From: an uncultured Spirochaetia bacterium
GTDB taxonomy: Bacteria; Spirochaetota; Spirochaetia; CAKZLE01
Assembly (NCBI GenBank): GCA_937125225.1
Contig: CAKZLE010000020.1
Location: forward strand, 1 to 64,000
DNA: 64,000 bases
Direction: 5' to 3'
Part shown: one piece after another, positions 37,188-47,440 of the stretch
Layout: each line of letters opens with the position of its first letter
Position numbering within the stretch: the stretch's first letter is position 1
Notes under the pieces: model-generated
What the model was told of the DNA's origin: nothing
Database searches by the model: none
The model's input: the letters and a program-made list of their open reading frames with translations, nothing else
Program-made: the position numbers and the translations under genes

Positions 37188-38308
37188 AGTTCTCCTCCCA
37201 TGACCGTCTGTGAAGTAGTATGTGAAACTAGATCAGTGATCAGAGTATGGATCTCTGTATTGTTACTATGCTGCATGAGTCGATGGGTCTGCCTGATCAG
37301 CGAGGTTATGATACCACTTGTCTTACTACAATGGATATATCGCTCATAATTCTTAAGAAGCTCTGAGATCATCTGCTGGATATCGTTCCAAGGTACATCT
37401 GAGCAGATCATAGCAATCTCATCAAAACTCTCATCGAGGGGTGAGCCCTTATCGAAAGTGAGTTGACTGAGGAAATGCGGTAGCAGGGTAGCCATTGCCT
37501 GTGCTTCAGAACAGAAACCTGAGATAGCAAGCATCTCTGAGATGGTAGTGACCGGACCTGGTGGTATATTACTATGAGCTATCTGTGTCGCAACCGCAGC
37601 ATTGATCAGAGCTATCTTTGCCTGCTTCGTTGACATGGACTGGTACTCCCCGAGGAAATGAAGTGAACTCTTTGTCCAGCTAGCGATCACAGGGGTCAGG
37701 AGATAGTCTCTATAGGCCTCACAGGTCTGTGTCAATGATATGATAGCAGAGGCTGCTGACTCTTTGTCTCTTCCGGATGCCATCATTCTCTCATCGATCA
37801 CGATATACTCCGGGTAGAGGGAATCATGATGTAGACGATACTCATCAAGGAGCAGTCTGTTAGTAGCCTCTCTCCCATCGATCCTCTCATCAAGGACAGC
37901 GATATGGGGAAGTGGTGTGAATGAGTCACAGGGAAGCGATTCTATCTCTTCTAACGCAAAGTCACAGCAGTAGAGGGAGTTCACCAGTTTTGCTACTGAT
38001 TGGATGGTCCCACTTCCCATCGCGATGATAGAATCTACAGAACTCTCCTTCATGGTATCTACGATCGTGGAGATATCATCTTTCGAGAGGTTCTCAGGGA
38101 TGCGACATATCGGTCCCAATACGATCTGTGAGGTGCAGCATGCTGCTTTCAGTTGACGCTCTAGGCGTGAAGGATCCTTCTGATATTTGAGGATCAATGG
38201 ATTGGATGCCTGAAAGGAGAGGAGTTCTCTTGGGATGGTATCAAGAGCCTTCAATCCAGAACAGATATTGGGATAGGCATAAAAATCATAATCTAAGATG
38301 CTGCTCAT
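37184..38308 (-). CDS. iron-ADH/dehydroquinate-synthase-like protein, metal ligands lost
   Basis: IIAMGSGTIQSVAKLVN retained nucleotide-binding segment; AASAIISLTQTCEAY in place of GMDALTHAIEAY. Confidence 0.7.
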   Translation of the reverse strand: MSSILDYDFYAYPNICSGLKALDTIPRELLSFQASNPLILKYQKDPSRLERQLKAACCTSQIVLGPICRIPENLSKDDISTIVDTMKESSVDSIIAMGSGTIQSVAKLVNSLYCCDFALEEIESLPCDSFTPLPHIAVLDERIDGREATNRLLLDEYRLHHDSLYPEYIVIDERMMASGRDKESAASAIISLTQTCEAYRDYLLTPVIASWTKSSLHFLGEYQSMSTKQAKIALINAAVATQIAHSNIPPGPVTTISEMLAISGFCSEAQAMATLLPHFLSQLTFDKGSPLDESFDEIAMICSDVPWNDIQQMISELLKNYERYIHCSKTSGIITSLIRQTHRLMQHSNNTEIHTLITDLVSHTTSQTVMGGEL

Positions 38309-38318
38309 AACTGTACCT

Positions 38319-38861
38319 CTAATACCCAATGAGCGTTCGAACGTAGAGTCTTGTTCTCATCGCCCCTATACGGTCTGGTGTGCTATACCTTTTCACTGCT
38401 CTTTTCGCGATACATTTGGGAAGGAGCAGGATCTCCAATTGGTCAAGGATCCTCACTATGGTACACCCGTGTGCGACATTGCCAACGATGCTGATCCTGC
38501 CGTGGGATGCAGAGATAGCGGTACTCTCTCTGAAGGTGAGAAGCAGCATAGCTCCTTCTATATCATGGATCTTGATTTCCAGATCAGCCGGTGTCTTCCT
38601 AGAGGCTCTCCCGAGATAGGAGACTCCCGTCTGTGTACTCTTTCTGATGACCATGCGGGGACCCTGAGGTTCGACCCCAAGACTGAAAGTCATATCATCA
38701 GGAAGATTGAAGAACTCCTGGCGTATCTTCGGATCGATATGAACAGCTGCCTGAATACTTCGCCCAAGAAACCAGAGTATTATGTGTAAATAGAGAGATT
38801 TGAATGGTTTCCGTCCGGGAGAGAGTCTCCATCTGATCTTCATACATGCTCCTACTTGCAA
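38319..38861 (-). CDS. conserved hypothetical protein (possibly SCP2-like fold)
   Basis: Same-strand operon position; pattern DLEIKIHDIEGAMLLLTFRESTAISASHGRISIVGNVAHGCTIVRIL only loosely SCP2-like; start could be 38843. Confidence 0.5.
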   Translation of the reverse strand: MQVGACMKIRWRLSPGRKPFKSLYLHIILWFLGRSIQAAVHIDPKIRQEFFNLPDDMTFSLGVEPQGPRMVIRKSTQTGVSYLGRASRKTPADLEIKIHDIEGAMLLLTFRESTAISASHGRISIVGNVAHGCTIVRILDQLEILLLPKCIAKRAVKRYSTPDRIGAMRTRLYVRTLIGY

Positions 38862-39007
38862 TATTCTAATACAGTAAGCTCGATATGTACACCTATTCTA
38901 AGAGCTATATACAGTTCCGGGGGTAGCCCTAACAGATTCTCTTTAGCGGTTCTGATTGACATGAGACCTTAGCTGGTAGTAGAGTGGTTTAGAAGAGGTA
39001 CAGTCGA

Positions 39008-39424
39008 ATGGCATTTTCTATCTACGACTCCTGTATCGGGTGCGGTGCATGTAAGAAGGTCTGCCCTGTTGGTGCGATTACCGGTAAGGCGAAGGGAATA
39101 CATCTCATAGATGAGAGGCTCTGCATTGAATGTGGTGCCTGTGGTAGAGTCTGCCCCTCATCGGCCGTACATGATTTTGGTGGTAATATCATAAAGAGGA
39201 TCCCCCGATCCGAATGGTTGGTCCCCCATATCGATATCTCATCATGTGTCTCCTGTGAGAACTGTGTTCTAGTCTGTCCTGCAAAGGTCTTGGTGATGGT
39301 CGATGATGAATATCATGGACGACTCATTCCTGCCTTGGCATTACCGAAGTCATGTGTCAGCTGTCGCTGGTGTGTGGAGAACTGTCAGTTCGATGCAATC
39401 ACCATGCATAAACTGGTATTATAA
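39008..39424 (+). CDS. polyferredoxin-like 4Fe-4S protein
   Basis: Multiple CxxCxxCxxxCP motifs: CIGCGACKKVCP, CIECGACGRVCP, CVSCENCVLVCP, CVSCRWCVENC. Confidence 0.93.
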   Translation: MAFSIYDSCIGCGACKKVCPVGAITGKAKGIHLIDERLCIECGACGRVCPSSAVHDFGGNIIKRIPRSEWLVPHIDISSCVSCENCVLVCPAKVLVMVDDEYHGRLIPALALPKSCVSCRWCVENCQFDAITMHKLVL

Positions 39425-39436
39425 TAAAGGTTTTAT

Positions 39437-41302
39437 ATGATCATTGAGAAAGGCTTCAGCAATCATTATCTCTATATAGACCTAACGAGTCGTACCTGGT
39501 CAGTCAAGAGGTTGACTGAGAAGGAGTTGACCGACTATATCGGAGGGAAGGGTGTCGGTTTGAAACTCTTCAATGATCATTTCAGCGATCTCGCTGCTAT
39601 TGACCCACTAGGTCCTGAGAATCTTCTGGGTTTCATCATGAGTCCTATTCTGGCAACCGGAGCTCCCTGTAGTGCCCGATTTGATGGGGTCACTAAATCT
39701 CCTTTGACCGGTATCATGGTGACTGCCTCCTGTGGTGGTCCCTTCGGTTATGCCTGTAAGACCTCCGGTTGGGATGGTGTTCTCATAGAGGGACGTTCAG
39801 AAGAGCCTGTGACCCTTTCTATCCATTATGAGGGTGTCGATTTTCTCGATGCCAAAGACCTTTGGGGTCTCACCACCTCAAAAGTCCAGGAAGAGCTAGG
39901 TCTGGGAGTCAAGGACGGAGCAGTTGTCATCGGTCCTGCAGGTGAGAACCTGGTTCCCTATGCAAATATCTGTTCTGGCCACCGGTTCCTCGGGCGTGGG
40001 GGGATGGGTGCTGTCATGGGTTCGAAGAATCTCAAGGCAGTCGTGGCTCGAGGGCGTGCCTATCGGGTGATTCCCGTGAAACAAAGAAAATTCAAGAGTG
40101 TCGTAAGACGATCGAAGAGATATATAGAGCGAAATGATTTCCTGAAGAAATACAGGGCCTACGGTACGAATGCGAATGTACGACTGAGCATGACTGAGAA
40201 GTTCGCTCCTGTGGAGAACTTCCAGAGACAGACCGATAAGCAGATCGAACATATCACCGGGGAGAGACACAAGGAACGATATCGGCAACGGTTCTCTACC
40301 TGTAAACACTGTTCGATCCTCTGCGGTCATAAAGGCTACTATCCCGATGGAAAGTTACGACAGATCCCTGAATATGAGACCACCGGTATGTTCGGACCGA
40401 ATATCGGGAACTATAATCCAGATATCATCGGACAATGGAATGACCAACTCAATGAACTCGGGCTCGATACGATCTCTACCGGAGGTACTCTTGCCTGGGC
40501 AATGGAAGCTACTAAAGAGGGCATCTTCACGAGTGATCTTAGATTCGGCCATCCTGAGAATATCACCGAGACTATCGATGCTATAGCTACCCGCAGTGGT
40601 ATCGGGGAGGAACTTTCCAAAGGTTCAAGAGTCCTGAGTAAGACCTATGGAGGAGAGGAGTTTGCCTGCCATGTGAAGGGGCTTGAGATGGCAGCCTACG
40701 ATCCTCGAGGGTCCTGGGGACAGGGGCTCTCCTATGCGGTCAACAACCGGGGTGGTTGCCACCTGGGTTCCTATCTAGTAGGTCCCGAAGCGATGTTCCA
40801 TTTTCTTAAACCACATACTACGAAATCAAAGGCGCAATGGGCCTGTTTCTTCGAGAATATCTTTACGGGCATAAATTCACTGCAGACCTGTCAGTTCATC
40901 GCATTCTCCGTTCTGCTTGAACCTCCGATACCAAGATTGACACCGCTTCCTATTCTTGGTTTCGTCATGTCTCATCTTCCCAAACTTGCGATCGGTCTAT
41001 TGGACTGGAGTCTCTTGAGTGGTCTCTTCGAGGCTGTTACAGGGCTCAAGATGAGCCAGAAGGACTTTTATGTGGCAGGGGAGAGGATCCAGGTCCTCGA
41101 GCGTTGGATGAACATCAGGATGGGTATCACCTCAGCTGATGATACACTGCCTAAGAGGTTCTTGAGGGATACGGAGCATGAAGAAGAGAAGACCCCTGGT
41201 GTAGATCTGCAGCCGATGGTGCAGGAATACTACGAACTCAGGGGTTATGATGAAGAGGGAATCCCGAAAGCTTCCACTCTTGAACGTCTCGGGCTCTCCT
41301 GA
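39437..41302 (+). CDS. aldehyde ferredoxin oxidoreductase (tungstopterin family)
   Basis: IGGKGVGLKLF; GPAGENLVPYANICSGHRFLGRGGMGAVMGSKNLKAVVARG; CKHCSILCGHKG cluster ligands. Confidence 0.93.
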   Translation: MIIEKGFSNHYLYIDLTSRTWSVKRLTEKELTDYIGGKGVGLKLFNDHFSDLAAIDPLGPENLLGFIMSPILATGAPCSARFDGVTKSPLTGIMVTASCGGPFGYACKTSGWDGVLIEGRSEEPVTLSIHYEGVDFLDAKDLWGLTTSKVQEELGLGVKDGAVVIGPAGENLVPYANICSGHRFLGRGGMGAVMGSKNLKAVVARGRAYRVIPVKQRKFKSVVRRSKRYIERNDFLKKYRAYGTNANVRLSMTEKFAPVENFQRQTDKQIEHITGERHKERYRQRFSTCKHCSILCGHKGYYPDGKLRQIPEYETTGMFGPNIGNYNPDIIGQWNDQLNELGLDTISTGGTLAWAMEATKEGIFTSDLRFGHPENITETIDAIATRSGIGEELSKGSRVLSKTYGGEEFACHVKGLEMAAYDPRGSWGQGLSYAVNNRGGCHLGSYLVGPEAMFHFLKPHTTKSKAQWACFFENIFTGINSLQTCQFIAFSVLLEPPIPRLTPLPILGFVMSHLPKLAIGLLDWSLLSGLFEAVTGLKMSQKDFYVAGERIQVLERWMNIRMGITSADDTLPKRFLRDTEHEEEKTPGVDLQPMVQEYYELRGYDEEGIPKASTLERLGLS

Positions 41303-42502
41303 TCAACAGTCTTTCAGAACAGAATCAAGAATAGCCATCGCCTTATCTATATCCACTTTCTCGACGATAAGAGGTGGTACGAATCGTATCACATGAGCTC
41401 CTGCTCCGACGAGGAGAAGACCTCCATCAAAACAGCCCTCGATGACCGGTCCTATCGCAATAGATAGCTCTATTCCCATCATCAATCCCATTCCTCGCAC
41501 CTCATTGATCAGGTTAGGGTAGGTTGTGGCGAGTTGTAAGAGAGCTGACTTCAGGTAATCTGCTGACTCATTGATATGTGCAAGGAAATCACTTTCCTGT
41601 AGTTTAGAAGTCATATAGGCGGCAGCTGCTCCGGCAAGGTAGTTCCCTCCGAAGGTAGAGGCATGGTCTCCTGGAGCGAAGGTCTGTGCTGCCTTATTAC
41701 CGATGACAAGGGCTCCTACTGGTACTCCTGCTCCAAGGCCCTTCGCCAAGGAAACTGCATCGGGTCTCACATCGAACTGCTGGAAGGCGAACGGGGTACC
41801 GATCCTACCCATCCCGCACTGGACCTCATCAAAGATCAAGAGAATATCATGTTGATCGCAGAGGTCTCTGACCCCTTTGAGAAAGGAGAGTTCAGCCGGT
41901 TTGATGCCACCCTCTCCCTGAACTGGTTCGATGAGTATGGCACAGGTCCTCTTATCGATCTTAGCTGCGACACTCTCAAGGTCATTAAAATCAGCATAGG
42001 TGATGTCGGGCATCATGGGAGCGAAGTTCTTATGATACTTCTGCTGACCGGTCGCAGTGACGGCCCCATAGGTCCTTCCATGGAAGGAGTTCTTCATGGA
42101 GATGATCTTATTGGCATCAGCTCCTTTCTTCGCATGTCCATACTTTCTCGCCAATTTTAAAGCTGCCTCATTGGCCTCAGCACCACTATTACAGAAGAAG
42201 ACCTTCTCGAGACCACTCAACTTTGTGAGGTTCTTCGCAGCTTCTATCGCATAGGTATTCCAATAGAGGTTTGAAGTGTGAGTGACTCCAGTCTCAAGAA
42301 CCTCACTGAGAGCACTCTTAAGACCCTCATGCCCATATCCAAGGGCATTCACCGCAATTCCTGCTACGAAGTCAAGATAGGAGTTTCCCTCTGTGTCTGT
42401 GACCTGACAACCCTCTCCCTTCGCTATGATGAGTGGGAGCTGTGCATAGGTCGGAGCGAAGTGGTTTTTACCGGTAGCTATATATTCTGATGTGTTCATC
42501 AT
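41303..42502 (-). CDS. argD: acetylornithine aminotransferase
   Basis: FCNSGAEANEAALKLARKYG; LIFDEVQCGMGR; arg operon context. Confidence 0.95.
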   Translation of the reverse strand: MMNTSEYIATGKNHFAPTYAQLPLIIAKGEGCQVTDTEGNSYLDFVAGIAVNALGYGHEGLKSALSEVLETGVTHTSNLYWNTYAIEAAKNLTKLSGLEKVFFCNSGAEANEAALKLARKYGHAKKGADANKIISMKNSFHGRTYGAVTATGQQKYHKNFAPMMPDITYADFNDLESVAAKIDKRTCAILIEPVQGEGGIKPAELSFLKGVRDLCDQHDILLIFDEVQCGMGRIGTPFAFQQFDVRPDAVSLAKGLGAGVPVGALVIGNKAAQTFAPGDHASTFGGNYLAGAAAAYMTSKLQESDFLAHINESADYLKSALLQLATTYPNLINEVRGMGLMMGIELSIAIGPVIEGCFDGGLLLVGAGAHVIRFVPPLIVEKVDIDKAMAILDSVLKDC

Positions 42503-43371
42503 TCATTCTCCTCTGATGTGATCATGGTCCCGATACCCTTGTTAGTGAAGACCTCAAGTAACATACTGTGTTCGATCCTCCCATCGAGGATATGGACACT
42601 CTTCACGCCCTTCTCGATCCCGTCGATGCAACAGAGTGTCTTAGGGATCATACCCCCGGCGATAGTCCCATCCTCGATGAGAGCTGTGGCACTCTTGGCT
42701 CCGATGCGACGGATGATGGAGTCCTTATCGTTTATATCCTTCATGATACCCTCTACATCAGTGAGGAATACCAGCTTCTCGGCAGAGAGAGCTCCTGCTA
42801 CCGCAGAGGCTGCGAAATCTGCATTGATGTTATAGGTGTGTCCCGCCTCATCAGTACCGATCGGTGCGATGACAGGGATAAAATCATTCTCTATCAGTGA
42901 GGTGACAAGGGAAGGATTCACTTTCTTGATATAACCGACGAACCCGACATCCTCCCCATTTACGAGGTGTTTCTCCGCCTGAAGGGTATTCGCATCCTTT
43001 CCATTGATGCCTACAGCATTGATGCCATGGCTCTGGAGCGTATGTACGATCTGTTTGTTGATACTCCCTGAGAGGACCATCTCCGCGATCTCAGCGGTCT
43101 CTTTATCGGTGACTCGCATCCCGTGTTTGAACTCAGTCGTCTTCCCGAGTTTCGCAAGCATGGCGGTGATCTTCTTTCCCCCTCCATGAACGATGACCGG
43201 CTTCATACCAACGAGTTTCATCAGAACGATATCTTCGATGACCTTCTCCTTGATATATTCATCGGTCATAGCACTGCCGCCGTATTTTACGACGACGATC
43301 TTTCCGTAGAATCTTTTGATATAGGGGAGTGCTTCGATGAGCACATTAGCTTTTTCAATATATTTTTCCAT
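42499..43371 (-). CDS. argB: acetylglutamate kinase
   Basis: VVKYGGSAM; VIVHGGGKKI; NINADFAASAVAGAL. Confidence 0.96.
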   Translation of the reverse strand: MEKYIEKANVLIEALPYIKRFYGKIVVVKYGGSAMTDEYIKEKVIEDIVLMKLVGMKPVIVHGGGKKITAMLAKLGKTTEFKHGMRVTDKETAEIAEMVLSGSINKQIVHTLQSHGINAVGINGKDANTLQAEKHLVNGEDVGFVGYIKKVNPSLVTSLIENDFIPVIAPIGTDEAGHTYNINADFAASAVAGALSAEKLVFLTDVEGIMKDINDKDSIIRRIGAKSATALIEDGTIAGGMIPKTLCCIDGIEKGVKSVHILDGRIEHSMLLEVFTNKGIGTMITSEENE

Positions 43372-43384
43372 GAGTGACTACTCC

Positions 43385-44620
43385 TTATGTCCTGTATTCT
43401 CCGTTGATCTTCACATATTCATAGCTGAGGTCACACCCCCATGCTGCTGCCTGAGCGGAACCCTCTTCGAGGACCATGGAGATGATGATCTCCTGCTCTT
43501 TGAGAATCGAGAGAGCATATTCTTCATCAAAACTGACAGGGGTCCCCTCTGTGAGAAGGGTGACACTCCCCGCTTTGCTACTGATCTTGAGAGATACCTT
43601 CAAAGGATCGAAGGACACTCCGGAATAGCCTGCTGCACAGAGGATTCTTCCCCAGTTAGCATCTTCACCAAAGAAGGCCGTCTTCACGAGATTCGAGGTA
43701 ATGATCGATTTGGCGATGATCCGTGCATCCTCTTTAGAGGCGGTTCCCATCACTGAGGCCTCTAGAAACTTTCCTGCACCCTCTCCATCACGAACGATCG
43801 ACTTCGCGAGATAGAGGTGGACGGCATCGAAGGCCTCCTTGAAATCCTCGAACCAGATAGAGTCTTCTGTGAGTTCTTGTGTATCTGAAGCACCATTGGC
43901 CATCACGAGGACGGTATCATTGGTACTAGTATCCCCATCGACGGAGATCATATTATAGCTGTCAGCTATGGAGTAACCGACCATCTTCTGTAGCAGTTCA
44001 CTCGATATCGAGGCATCTGTCACGATGAAAGAGAGCATGGTCGCCATATCGGGGTGGATCATACCAGAGCCCTTAGCGATCCCCGAGATCGTTACAGGTC
44101 TCCCAGCGATCTCAACTTCTATGGCAATCTCTTTCTTGAAGGTATCGGTAGTGAGGATAGCATGAGCAGCATCATCTGCATGATCGGCATCCTCTGCCAA
44201 CTCCGGTACGATAGCGGTGATTCCTTTCTCTATGGTCTCCATGGGAAGAGGGACGCCGATGACACCTGTAGAACAGACACATACTTGATCAGCTTGTATA
44301 TCTCCACCGAGAGTCTTCGCCGTCAAAGCTGCCATCTGAGCGCAATCTGCTTCACCTTTCTCACCGGTACAGGCGTTGGCGTTACCACTGTTGATGAGTA
44401 TCGCGTGAGCCGAATTACCTCTCTGTACGATCTTCTCATCCCAGAGTACTGGTGCTGCTCTTACGACATTCTGGGTGAAGGCTCCAGCGATCGATGCAGG
44501 CCTCTCACTATAGATGAGAGCTAAGTCCTTCTTAGCTTTTTTGATCCCTACATGTATTCCTGCAGCGGTATATCCTTTAGGGGAGGTTATTCCTCCATCA
44601 ATGATCTTCATATGTTTCAT
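43385..44620 (-). CDS. argJ: bifunctional ornithine acetyltransferase/N-acetylglutamate synthase
   Basis: GIAKGSGMIHPDMATMLSFI autoprocessing motif; start placed at 44620 or 44611, not 44677. Confidence 0.95.
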   Translation of the reverse strand: MKHMKIIDGGITSPKGYTAAGIHVGIKKAKKDLALIYSERPASIAGAFTQNVVRAAPVLWDEKIVQRGNSAHAILINSGNANACTGEKGEADCAQMAALTAKTLGGDIQADQVCVCSTGVIGVPLPMETIEKGITAIVPELAEDADHADDAAHAILTTDTFKKEIAIEVEIAGRPVTISGIAKGSGMIHPDMATMLSFIVTDASISSELLQKMVGYSIADSYNMISVDGDTSTNDTVLVMANGASDTQELTEDSIWFEDFKEAFDAVHLYLAKSIVRDGEGAGKFLEASVMGTASKEDARIIAKSIITSNLVKTAFFGEDANWGRILCAAGYSGVSFDPLKVSLKISSKAGSVTLLTEGTPVSFDEEYALSILKEQEIIISMVLEEGSAQAAAWGCDLSYEYVKINGEYRT

Positions 44621-44624
44621 TCCT

Positions 44625-45668
44625 CTACATGGGGAAGCCGGGCATGAGATCAAGCCCTGCATCTTCAGGTAGGTCACAGATGATGTTCATATTCTGAATC
44701 GCCTGTCCTGAAGCTCCCTTTACTAGATTATCAATAGCACCACCAACGATGATACGTCCTGTCCTTGTATCGATCTTGAAACCGATATCACAGTTGTTCG
44801 ATCCCTTGACCCATCGGGTCTCTGGGAATGTCCCCGGGGGAAGTAGCCGGACGAACCTCTCATTACCATAATGGGACTGATAGGATGCGATGACTGCCTC
44901 TTCTGTAACCCCTTCTTTCAGGGATGCATAGGCTGTGATGAGGATCCCTCTGTTCATAGGAACGAGGTGAGGGGTGAAACTCAAGGTTATATCTTTTTGA
45001 GCAGCTCGCGAAAGCTGTTCCTCGATCTCCGGTGTATGTCTATGTGAAGCTACCCCGTAGGCCTTGATCGATTCGTTGACCTCTCCATACACTGTACCGG
45101 TCACCGCTTTTCTTCCTGCTCCAGATACTCCGGATTTAGCATCGATGATGATGGTGTCAGGGTCGATGAGTCCATCTTCTACGAGAGGTGTGAGACTCAA
45201 GATGGAGCAGGTAGTATAGCAACCTGGATTGGCGATGAGTCGCGATCCCTTGATCTCCTCTCTGAAGAGTTCACATAGACCGTAGACAGCCTGGGGAAGA
45301 AGTTCCGGAGAACCGTGTTCAGTCTTATACCAGGTCTTGTAGACCTTCTCATCTTTGAGTCGATAGTCAGCACCGAGATCGACGACTTTGCATGAGGAGA
45401 GAAGCTCCTCAGTCACTTGATGTGAAGCGATCCCATGAGGTAGTGCTACAAAGATCACATCACATCTCTTAGCTGCCTCTTCGATCGTGAGATCGATGCA
45501 GATATCATCAAGATAGTTCAGTGCATTACCATAGATCGAGCTGAAGGGTTTCCCATCATATGACTGGGAGGTGATCACTGCCAACTCTACACCTGGATGA
45601 TTATGGAGCAGTCGTATGAGTTCCTGCCCTGTATATCCTGTAGCTCCGATTATACCAACCTGTAACAT
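44625..45668 (-). CDS. argC: N-acetyl-gamma-glutamyl-phosphate reductase
   Basis: VGIIGATGYTGQELIRLL; LIANPGCYTTCSIL. Confidence 0.96.
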   Translation of the reverse strand: MLQVGIIGATGYTGQELIRLLHNHPGVELAVITSQSYDGKPFSSIYGNALNYLDDICIDLTIEEAAKRCDVIFVALPHGIASHQVTEELLSSCKVVDLGADYRLKDEKVYKTWYKTEHGSPELLPQAVYGLCELFREEIKGSRLIANPGCYTTCSILSLTPLVEDGLIDPDTIIIDAKSGVSGAGRKAVTGTVYGEVNESIKAYGVASHRHTPEIEEQLSRAAQKDITLSFTPHLVPMNRGILITAYASLKEGVTEEAVIASYQSHYGNERFVRLLPPGTFPETRWVKGSNNCDIGFKIDTRTGRIIVGGAIDNLVKGASGQAIQNMNIICDLPEDAGLDLMPGFPM

Positions 45669-45681
45669 AATAACCTCTTTA

Positions 45682-45766
45682 TGTATAAATATACAAAAAA
45701 TCCGTTTTTGTTGGATAATTATACAAAATAGAGAGGTTTTGTATAGTGTTATTGTATAAATATCTA
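45682..45766. promoter_or_regulatory. candidate ArgR-type operator cluster upstream of argC
   Basis: TGTATAAATATACA (45682-45695, perfect palindrome), TGGATAATTATACA (45712-45725), TGTATAAATATCTA (45753-45766). Confidence 0.6.
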
Positions 45767-45775
45767 AAAACTTTT

Positions 45776-46318
45776 CTATTTCTTGAAGGAAATATGGTGG
45801 AGGAGCCTACTATGGTAAAGATCTCGTACCTCAAGCCCCTTTTCAGTGATGATTCCATAGGAGGGGGGATTGTCTCCTCTCGGGAAGGCGATCGATCCGG
45901 GATTGAGTAGATACAGATGGGGATCGGGTAGAAATGATACATCAGGACGGTGAGTATGTCCGGAGACGAAGATCGAGCCAGGGGGGAGAACAGGAGGACG
46001 GGAGGGGGTCATAAGATTCCCGTGAGTCAGGAAAATGGTACGATCTGCCATCTTGAACTCTACGAAGGTAGGGATCGGGAATCTGAGAACCTGTTCCTCC
46101 CAGCTGGTGTCACAGTTCCCCTGGACCGCGGTGATATGGTTACGCATAGAGTTTAGATCTCTCGCAAGAGTCTCACTATGGCGTGCCGTGATATCACCTG
46201 CTATGAGAAGATGTGTCGCCTGTTCACGCTTATAGCGTTTCATCACAGCTTTGAATGCTGAACTGCTACCATGAATATCAGAGATGACCATATATCTAGT
46301 AAGTACTTCTTGCTTCAT
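45776..46318 (-). CDS. YfcE-type metallophosphoesterase
   Basis: ISDIHGSSSAF; GDITARH; GNCDTSWEE; FLTHGN; SGHTHRPD. Confidence 0.92.
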   Translation of the reverse strand: MKQEVLTRYMVISDIHGSSSAFKAVMKRYKREQATHLLIAGDITARHSETLARDLNSMRNHITAVQGNCDTSWEEQVLRFPIPTFVEFKMADRTIFLTHGNLMTPSRPPVLPPGSIFVSGHTHRPDVSFLPDPHLYLLNPGSIAFPRGDNPPSYGIITEKGLEVRDLYHSRLLHHISFKK

Positions 46319-46519
46319 GTCTCAATGGTAATTATAAAATGTGATTCATGCAAGAAGTTATTCTAATACTCATGAAGAAAGAACTTGCGCAATCTAACTC
46401 TGAGTAATAGAATATATGAAGGGCCTGAATGAAGTTGCATATTAGAGATTACCTCTGGTAAGTCTTTTCTTATATATATACAGACATAATGAAATGAACA
46501 GATAAGATAAGGAGATAGT

Positions 46520-47440
46520 ATGTCTACAAAAACTTCATTCACTGCTAGCGATGGGAAACAGATCGGTTACTACACATGGATACCTCGAGGTATCGTACGG
46601 GGTGTCGTACAGATCGTTCACGGGATGGCTGAACATGCTGCCCGTTATGACCACTTTGCCGTAAAGCTGCGATCTCAAGGGATCGCCGTATATGCCTGTG
46701 ATCTCAGAGGACATGGTTCTACCATCGAGACTCCTGAGGAGACTGGTTACTTCGGTCAGGAGAATGGGTGGTCTAGAGTCACTGAGGATCTTTACGAGTT
46801 CACTCAATTGATCAAAGGTGAATATCCTGATAAGCATATCTTCCTCTTTGGCCATAGTATGGGCTCTTTCCTCTCAAGGACGCTGATGATAGATCATGGT
46901 TCAGCTTATGATGGGGTCATCTTGTCTGGCACTGCATCGAGTCCTGGGTTCATGGGGACTATCGGGAAGTTCATTGCACATATTGCGGTAGGAAAAGATG
47001 GTGGAAAGGTTCCGAATAAGATGCTCGATACTATGAGTTTCGGCTCCTATAACAAGGCCTTCAAACCCAATAGGACAAAATTCGACTGGCTCAGCAGGGA
47101 TGAGAATATGGTGGATGCCTATGTTGAGGATCCCCTCTGTGGCTTCATCGCCACCTCGAAGTTCTATGAGGATCTACTCACAGGTCTTCTCTATGTAAAT
47201 GACATAGAGAATGTAAAACAGATTCCTGATGATCTGTCTGTGATGCTATTGAGTGGAGCGATGGACCCTGTCGGAAAGAAAGGTTCAGGGGTGAAGATCG
47301 TCTATAAACAGTTAAAAGCAGCAGGGCTCAAAGATGTTGAGATCTATCTGATTCCAGATGCACGGCATGAGGTTCTCAATGAGACAAACAGGAATGAGAT
47401 CGAAAACCTCTGTTTTGAATGGCTCATCTCTCATAGGTGA
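46520..47440 (+). CDS. alpha/beta hydrolase (monoacylglycerol lipase-like)
   Basis: VQIVHGMAEHAARYDHFA; FGHSMGSFLSR nucleophile elbow; DARHEVLNE. Confidence 0.92.
   Translation: MSTKTSFTASDGKQIGYYTWIPRGIVRGVVQIVHGMAEHAARYDHFAVKLRSQGIAVYACDLRGHGSTIETPEETGYFGQENGWSRVTEDLYEFTQLIKGEYPDKHIFLFGHSMGSFLSRTLMIDHGSAYDGVILSGTASSPGFMGTIGKFIAHIAVGKDGGKVPNKMLDTMSFGSYNKAFKPNRTKFDWLSRDENMVDAYVEDPLCGFIATSKFYEDLLTGLLYVNDIENVKQIPDDLSVMLLSGAMDPVGKKGSGVKIVYKQLKAAGLKDVEIYLIPDARHEVLNETNRNEIENLCFEWLISHR

Noticed and set aside
38298-38789. 163-aa plus ORF
   Set aside because: Antisense to the 38319-38861 operon gene; no recognisable domain.
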